A stretch of 64,000 bases of DNA from assembly GCF_010183535.1 (NCBI RefSeq), contig NC_071333.1:20024587-20088586 (forward strand). The letters are read 5' to 3'. Origin of the DNA: Caenorhabditis remanei. Lineage: Eukaryota > Nematoda > Chromadorea > Rhabditida > Rhabditidae. Position 1 is the first letter of the stretch; every line of letters begins with the position of its first letter. The notes under the pieces are model-generated. The model made no database searches and was not told the DNA's origin. It saw only the letters and a program-made list of their open reading frames with translations. The position numbers and the translations under genes are program-made. Of this stretch, positions 57,726 to 64,000 are shown piece after piece.

Positions 57726-57785
57726 ACAAAGAGGACTTGAACCTCCGACCAAGCTGTTATCCATTCGGAACACAGCGCCGCTTGG
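57726..57785 (-). pseudogene. tRNA fossil lacking the anticodon arm
   Basis: On the minus strand GGAGGTTCAAGTCCTC is a perfect B box in a T arm, and CCGAATGGATAACAGC looks like a tRNA-Arg D arm. Only about 8 bases separate them, so the anticodon arm is deleted. Confidence 0.6.
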
Positions 57786-57839
57786 GACTTTCACTTCCAT
57801 TTTTGTCACTTTCACTTCCATTTTTGTTTTCAGAAACGT

Positions 57840-60800
57840 ATGAGCATCCAAACGTATCAGGATTGAGATAACGAGATTAATCTAATATCAGCGAGTGACA
57901 ATAACATGGGTATCATGAATCACTAATCTTCTCCTTTAAAACGAGTGCATCTTGCACCCAAAAACAGAACATTTTGGAACTTTAAAACGAAACCTTATCC
58001 TAATTTTGTTGTGTCAAAGTCTGGGGTGTGTGTGCTAGTTGTTGGGCTGTTGGTGATGAAATTTCGTGATAAAAAATTCTCGAATGCAAAAATTAGGTCC
58101 ACAGGTACCCGCCTGTTAGATTATAAAACGGATGAAACAAGTGTTCTATCGACGCACCAGATGTTGATGACTAATGTCTTTTTGGCGCGCAGACAGAAGG
58201 GACTGGGAATGGACATCGGGACACACAGACCGGAGGATCGTGGTTTTTGGCGGATGCTTGTTTGCCGTACATCTGAGCGGTAGAGGTTTTCTTTGAATTG
58301 ACGTGTCATTTTCAGAGAATATCAGTCTTTGGAGGTGTATCATTGAAAATGAGTAGATATATATTATAACTACAACAGAAAATTCCGGAATCCCTTATCT
58401 TCCTGTAGTTGACTAGATTGTATTTGATTTGATCTCAAGTCACATCATTAAATTTTTGTTTTTGATTCATTTTTTGCTTCCAAATCCGCTACATTTCGAT
58501 CTTGATATTTACCAACGTCAATAGTCAAATAAACTAGTCATGTGGAATAACAAACAAGAAGATTCGTAGTTTCTAGTGTGTGTGCGATCATATGCATTCA
58601 ACTGAAGATAGAAAAAGATACAACGGTGTTACCAGGCGCATGAAATGAGAATTAAGTAGACTCAACCAGAAGTAATTTGAACATAAATTGGATAACATGA
58701 AGACAACACAAGGAAACAATTCGAAACTCTCTAGAATGATATCATATCTGGAACAAAAACACGAAAAACATAATTGGAACCGAGATTTTTAACATTTTTG
58801 TGATATTCTATGATAACAATCACATATCTCATTGTTACAGTCACAAACATCCCACACAAGCAAAAACTTTTGTAATCCTGATATTTTCAGTTTTCATATT
58901 GATAATCCTCCTCGTGACGAACTTTATAAAATACGTAACTAATCTTATCCCGTTTCAATAGAAACTGAAGATATTGAGCTAACGAGATTAGTAAAATAAC
59001 AATGAGTAAGCAACAGTTAAAAATAACATGTTCAACAAAGTTTTCTGATCGCTTAATTGTGCCCGCGCTCCCAAATAATAAAATCAGTTTTATGACATGC
59101 TTGACCCAACTTGCTTCTCATTTTATTGGTTAATAAAGTGGACCGTCGGTAACTGGAGTTCTATCGATCCGCGTGCCAAAGAGAGTTGAAGTGGACATCA
59201 GGACACACATAAATGTGGGCATAAAAAAGATATTCAAAAAGAAACAAGGAAAAAATTGAATAATATAATATTACCGTAAAAACTGTATCTGAGGTGCATG
59301 CACCTCTATTGTTCAAATAGTCCGTCGGACGGCCACTCTATACGAGGGGCACTTCAAAAACAGAGTTCATCTATAATATTGTCGACGAATTCGCCCGATT
59401 TCGGTAAATACGATAATGACAATTGGAAATCATATGGATATTGATTGCATCGTTCACCTTGAACCATTCATACTAGACCTAAGAAGACTGAGCCGCATAT
59501 CTCATGGCTTTTATTGGGTTTCTGACTATAAAAGCATACGTAGAAATTGTTTATAGTTAAATATCAGCGAGTGACAATAGTATTTGTGTCACTAATCACT
59601 AATCTTCTTTTTTGAAATAAGTGCATTATGCACCAAGAAACATTCCGTTTTGGAGTTTCGAATCAAATCCCTATCCTAATCCTGTTATGTCCAAATCTGA
59701 TGTGTATGTGTTACAGGGCTTTGAGCGTAACGATTAAAAGTAGAACGAAAAGTAACTTAAATATCTTTTTAAATTTTCAAATAACTAGTATTTTTTTGGA
59801 GGAAGTTTGTTTGGCGTACATCAGCGTCGGACACGGTCTATTCTATTTGAGATGGCGAACAAAAAAAAGATTGTCGAATGTATAAGGAGGGTTATTTCTG
59901 CGATGGGCCAGTTTTTCTCTTCCGTAAGCCAGCTCCCCGTTATAATATCATCAGTTGTAGGACTGAAGTAACCAGCTCACATGTCCGTCAGCCTGTCGAT
60001 GTGTCCCGATGTCCAACACTCTTCCGTTCTAAACGTCCCACATGGAAACCGCATAAATTTCACTAGAAGTATTAATTGAATTTTGGGATATAATTTTTGT
60101 TGAGTGCTTTTCAAATGTTTTGGCTCAAGAATTACTTTCCATAATTTGAATTCCAGTTTCTTCTCCGTGTCTATTTTTGATATTCAAACACAGAAGAATT
60201 TTGGGCCTGATCTATACGTGCGTCAATTGTTTCATGAGCGGTCATATGGAACAAAGACTCATAAGATCTTCAGTTTCTACATATTTTTCAGGTATGTAGA
60301 ATAATTCATGTGTATTCACGTGGAAATGATAAGAAGCTCAAATCGTGTCACCTGGTACCAATGGAGTAAGATTTCCGTGAAGAATGACTCATCTGGAGAC
60401 TAATACGGTAATATCAGTGCTGGAAAAGTAAACCTTGACAACAACTAAAAAAATTCTTATCTGGAAAACTTCAAAATCCAAGGAAGTTGACCTGGAGCAA
60501 CACTGAACTTTGCTGGAAACATAAAATCTTTCAGTTCTTCGCAGCATTTTCAGCCATCTGGAGAAATGTATAGAGCCACTTCACCAGAAGGTCATGCTTA
60601 CAATCACAATGTTTGACATTCTTGCAGAATCCTTCACAATCGTACGATGTTTAGCTTTTCCTTGATAATCTGTTTTCGTCATGATTTTTAATAGATGATA
60701 TTAATACTCATCTCATTTGTATTGAATTTCTGGGAATTGAGATAATGAGATTAGTGAAGGGCAGTGAGTAAGAAACAGTTGGGAAAAACATGTTTTCCAA

Positions 60801-62260
60801 GGATTCTTAATCTGTTTCAGTGTTTGCCAGTGAACTTCAACCCGAACAAGATGACTATGATTACGCTTTTCTCTCAAAAATTTGCAAAAGTTAGAAAGTT
60901 TGTAAAGGCAATGGGCATTATCTGAAAAAACATGATTAATACAAAATCAGTCAAATTATTTCTGACTTCAGCTGTTTCAGTGAAAAATGAGAAACAACGT
61001 CTATTGTTTTCAGTTATTATTCTCTGGGAAGCTGAACTCAAAGAATTTGCGCACTTCCAAAACTTCTTCCGCACCGAAAGAGGTCAGTTTGAAAAAGCCA
61101 TCATTTCACTTTTATGCGCAAGGTGTTCCGCCAATGACTAATGAAGGGAGGGGGAGTGGATATCGGGACACACAGACCGGAGTGCGGTGGAAAAAAGCTG
61201 GTTGGTAGCAAGTTCCGACGGATGGATCTTCTGGGGTACATCTGATTCATTTCGTGAAGAAAACAAAGCAAAAACACCAGTTATTGTATTAAAGTAACCA
61301 GCTCACATGTGCGTAACCCTCTCGATGTGTCCCAATATCGAACACTCTTCCCGCCTAACCTCCCCACATCGAAACCGCAAACATTTCCACCATACATTGT
61401 GCATGCATTTTATTAGACGTATTCATTGTAAATTGGGATGTAACTTTTTTTAGGAAGTTCTATTCAAGTCGCTCTATTTTATTCTCTTTTTATCATCCTT
61501 TCTCTATTTTGGTTATTCTTCGAGGATATTTCCGAGAAGAAGGTTCAATAAACGGGTCACTGATACTTTTGTGTTCTTTCTAACATCGCTTATCTTATAA
61601 ACATGCCGCATACACTTTATTTTGGGACGATTTTATATTTCTTCTGAGAGGCGATCAGTCTCCGACCGCTACCTTCATTGCCCTCTCAACAGCTACACTC
61701 CAAGAACTTATGTTCTTCCAAAACTTCTTCTGCGCCGAAAGAAGCCAATTTGAAAAATACGTCATTTTACTGACCTGCAACCTTATAACAACCTCATGAT
61801 AAAAAGTGTCAGCTAAAAAAGTTTCTGAGTACAGATTTTTAAAAAATAACATGTTTCAGGATCGCTCAAAACTTTTCCTGCACCAAAAAAGATCATATTG
61901 AAAACAACGTCGTTTCATTGATCTGCAATATTGAAGCTGCCTGAAGAAAAGAAGTTCTCAACCAAAAAGTTTCTGTGAACCGATTTTTGAGTGATAACAT
62001 GTTTCAGGATCGTTCAACTCAACATGTTTCATTTTCTTCCTGGTCACATTCTTGTATCAGAAACTACAAAATTTGAGTGACTCTATTCTCTCTGATCCGA
62101 ATAACAACCTTCGCATCAATAACTCTTCTGACTTGATGTCACAAAAAACATCTCTGAATAGGATTTATGTCATAGAAAAAAGTGATCACACGGATTTTGA
62201 GTGCATCATGCACCTAGAAACATGAAATTCCAAAATTTGCGAAATGAAGCCATATAACGC
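57840..62260 (+). repeat. Degenerate tandem units, about 1.6-1.8 kb each
   Basis: gagataacgagattaa / gagctaacgagattag / gagataatgagattag recur at about 57866, 58976 and 60739. atcagcgagtgacaata with aatcactaatcttct and gtgcat[c/t]...gcacc recur near 57890-57960 and 59560-59640. atcgggacacacagaccgga appears at 58216 and 61164, a weaker form at 59197, and the reverse word gatgtgtccc at 60000 and 61325. Frames within are not conserved between units. Function unknown. Confidence 0.6.
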
Positions 62261-62359
62261 GTTCTCTGTAAGACTCGAGCAACGTGTGCCCTAGGGACAG
62301 ATTTTTATACAAGCATGTATTATGGGCCTCTAGTAACCCATATTCACAATATTGGCTCC

Positions 62360-64000
62360 CGGCTCGCAGGTACGGTAGTACGGTAGGTGCTCAAAGGTGC
62401 AAAAATGAAATTTTTGCTGTTATGTCGTAGAAAGCTGAAATTTTTACCATGTTTCATAGGTGTAAAATGAAGTATTTCCACAAAGTTTCGAAACATGGTT
62501 CGAAAAATTTCTCGAGTTGTAAGATAAAATCATCAATTTTTAAAGTATTTTTGGATTAAATTGAAAAAAAAGTGCCATTTTTGAAATAACATGTCTGAGG
62601 ATTTTTTTGTTTTAAATGAACCACTCAAAGTTCTTTTTAAAAAACAAGACATCGCCCTATATCATCGATTCCCAACAGTCGAAAAGTGACAAAGTTGAAA
62701 ACTAAAAAAATCGAATTTTTGAATTTTTCATTTTTCTCGTCAGAAATAAATAGTCCATGTTTTTTTGAGTATTTTTTGTATTGACACTTTTTATTTTTCT
62801 TCACAATATCATACTAAAAAATTACAATTTTTGAAAAAAAATTTTTTTTTGATGATTTTTTATGTGAAAATTTTTTTTTCAAAAAAGTATGAAACTGATA
62901 ATTTATTGCAAAATTCTTGTTTTAAATACCAGAAACTATTGTTTTAACACCGTTTAGGTGTTTTTATAACAACTACGGATAAGAGCAACTCGAATCACAA
63001 CAAGACCGAATCAGAACTGCTCTGTGCGATTGAGAGTTCGAATATTAAAAGTGTTTCTTTATTATTTTTCTTATTCACGATGTTTCATTCTTTTCCTTAT
63101 TTATCTTTGACTTTTGTTCACTTTCTTTTTTGACGGAAGACTCGGTGCACCGATCGGTAGAGATGGAAAAAACTCGTTGACTCGGAAGAGGTCTATGATG
63201 AGAACAGCGGAGAAAATAGTGATTTCCAAAACCCTATTAATTAAACTAAACAAGACAACCAACGATATTTTTGAATTTTAAAAGCTGTCTTCAAATTTGG
63301 TTCTTTTTTTCAAATAAACGAATCAACAAATTCCAAAATTTTTTGGTGATTCGGTGTCGTTGTGATTCGAGTTGCTCTTATCCGTAGTTGTTATAAAAAC
63401 ACCTAAACGGTGTTAAAACAATAGTTTCTGGTATTTAAAACAAGAATTTTGCAATAAATTATCAGTTTTATACTTTTTTGAAAAAAAAATTTTCACATAA
63501 AAAATCATCAAAAAAAATTTTTTTTTTCAAAAATTGTAATTTTTTAGTATGATATTGTGAAGAAAAATAAAAAGTGTCAATACAAAAAATACTCAAAAAA
63601 CATGGACTATTTATTTCTGACGAGAAAAATGAAAAATTCAAAAATTCGATTTTTTTAGTTTTCAACTTTGTCACTTTTCGACTGTTGGGAATCGATGATA
63701 TAGGGCGATGTCTTGTTTTTTAAAAAGAACTTTGAGTGGTTCATTTAAAACAAAAAAATCCTCAGACATGTTATTTCAAAAATGGCACTTTTTTTTCAAT
63801 TTAATCCAAAAATACTTTAAAAATTGATGATTTTATCTTACAACTCGAGAAATTTTTTGAACCATGTTTCGAAACTTTGTGGAAATACTTCATTTTACAC
63901 CTATGAAACATGGTAAAAATTTCAGCTTTCTACGACATAACAGCAAAAATTTCATTTTTGCACCTTTGAGCACCTACCGTACTACCGTACCTGCGAGCCG
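62360..64000. repeat. Large inverted repeat, 654-bp arms (reaches window end)
   Basis: The left arm 62360-63013 begins cggctcgcaggtacgg; the right arm 63347-64000 is its reverse complement with few differences and ends ...ctgcgagccg at the last base. The loop is 333 bp. The arms may extend outside the window. The open frames at 62765 and 63468 are mirror images and non-coding. Confidence 0.95.

Overview
The window looks like nuclear DNA of a Caenorhabditis nematode other than C. elegans. It is AT-rich. Genes have short introns with gt[a/g]agt donors and TTTTCAG acceptors. Lineage-typical families are present: an RTE retrotransposon, an FBA_2 F-box-associated protein, a WAGO-like Argonaute remnant, SET and chromo-barrel proteins, and small secreted Cys-rich proteins. 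I found no operon structure. Most of the window is repeats and decayed gene copies, as expected of a chromosome arm.

1-25 kb is a segmentally duplicated block. Copy A (about 4465-9079) and copy B (about 18906-24005) each carry the same 5' region, a short chromo-barrel gene, a tRNA-Met(CAT) and the end of an FBA_2 gene. In A the FBA_2 gene is cut off at 9079, and the joined sequence is a C2H2 gene that lacks its start. A nearly intact RTE-type non-LTR retrotransposon (1273-4464, minus) sits between two identical direct repeats that appear to be about 1.49 kb long; the left one runs off the window. Between A and B lie a minus-strand gene ending in a SUMO-interaction-like motif (11462-12121, partial) and an 800-residue gene (15247-18210) joining a chromo barrel, a RUN domain and a PH domain. 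The two 266-residue chromo-barrel genes appear to be shortened paralogs of it: exon phase, RUN-like helices and 3' flank all agree.

26-49 kb holds a family of two-exon genes for small secreted Cys-rich proteins with a Ly6/uPAR-like ending (26680-27102, 33004-33483, 44687-45146), plus two decayed copies (38.6 and 48.4 kb). Two of the intact genes share a 12-bp GC-box-like element about 125 bp upstream of the ATG. The sequence between them is a patchwork of old duplications, a fold-back element, short GC palindromes and two long inverted repeats (43359-44448, 46144-47292).

49-64 kb is mostly a gene graveyard: a truncated, catalytically altered Argonaute fragment (49661-50456), a coiled-coil gene remnant (53.3-54.0 kb), a SET-domain fragment (55997-56390), tRNA-like fossils, degenerate tandem units (57.8-62.2 kb) and a 1.64-kb inverted repeat with 654-bp arms ending exactly at the window edge.

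Gene models were assembled by eye from reading frames and splice consensus; no transcript or database evidence was available.
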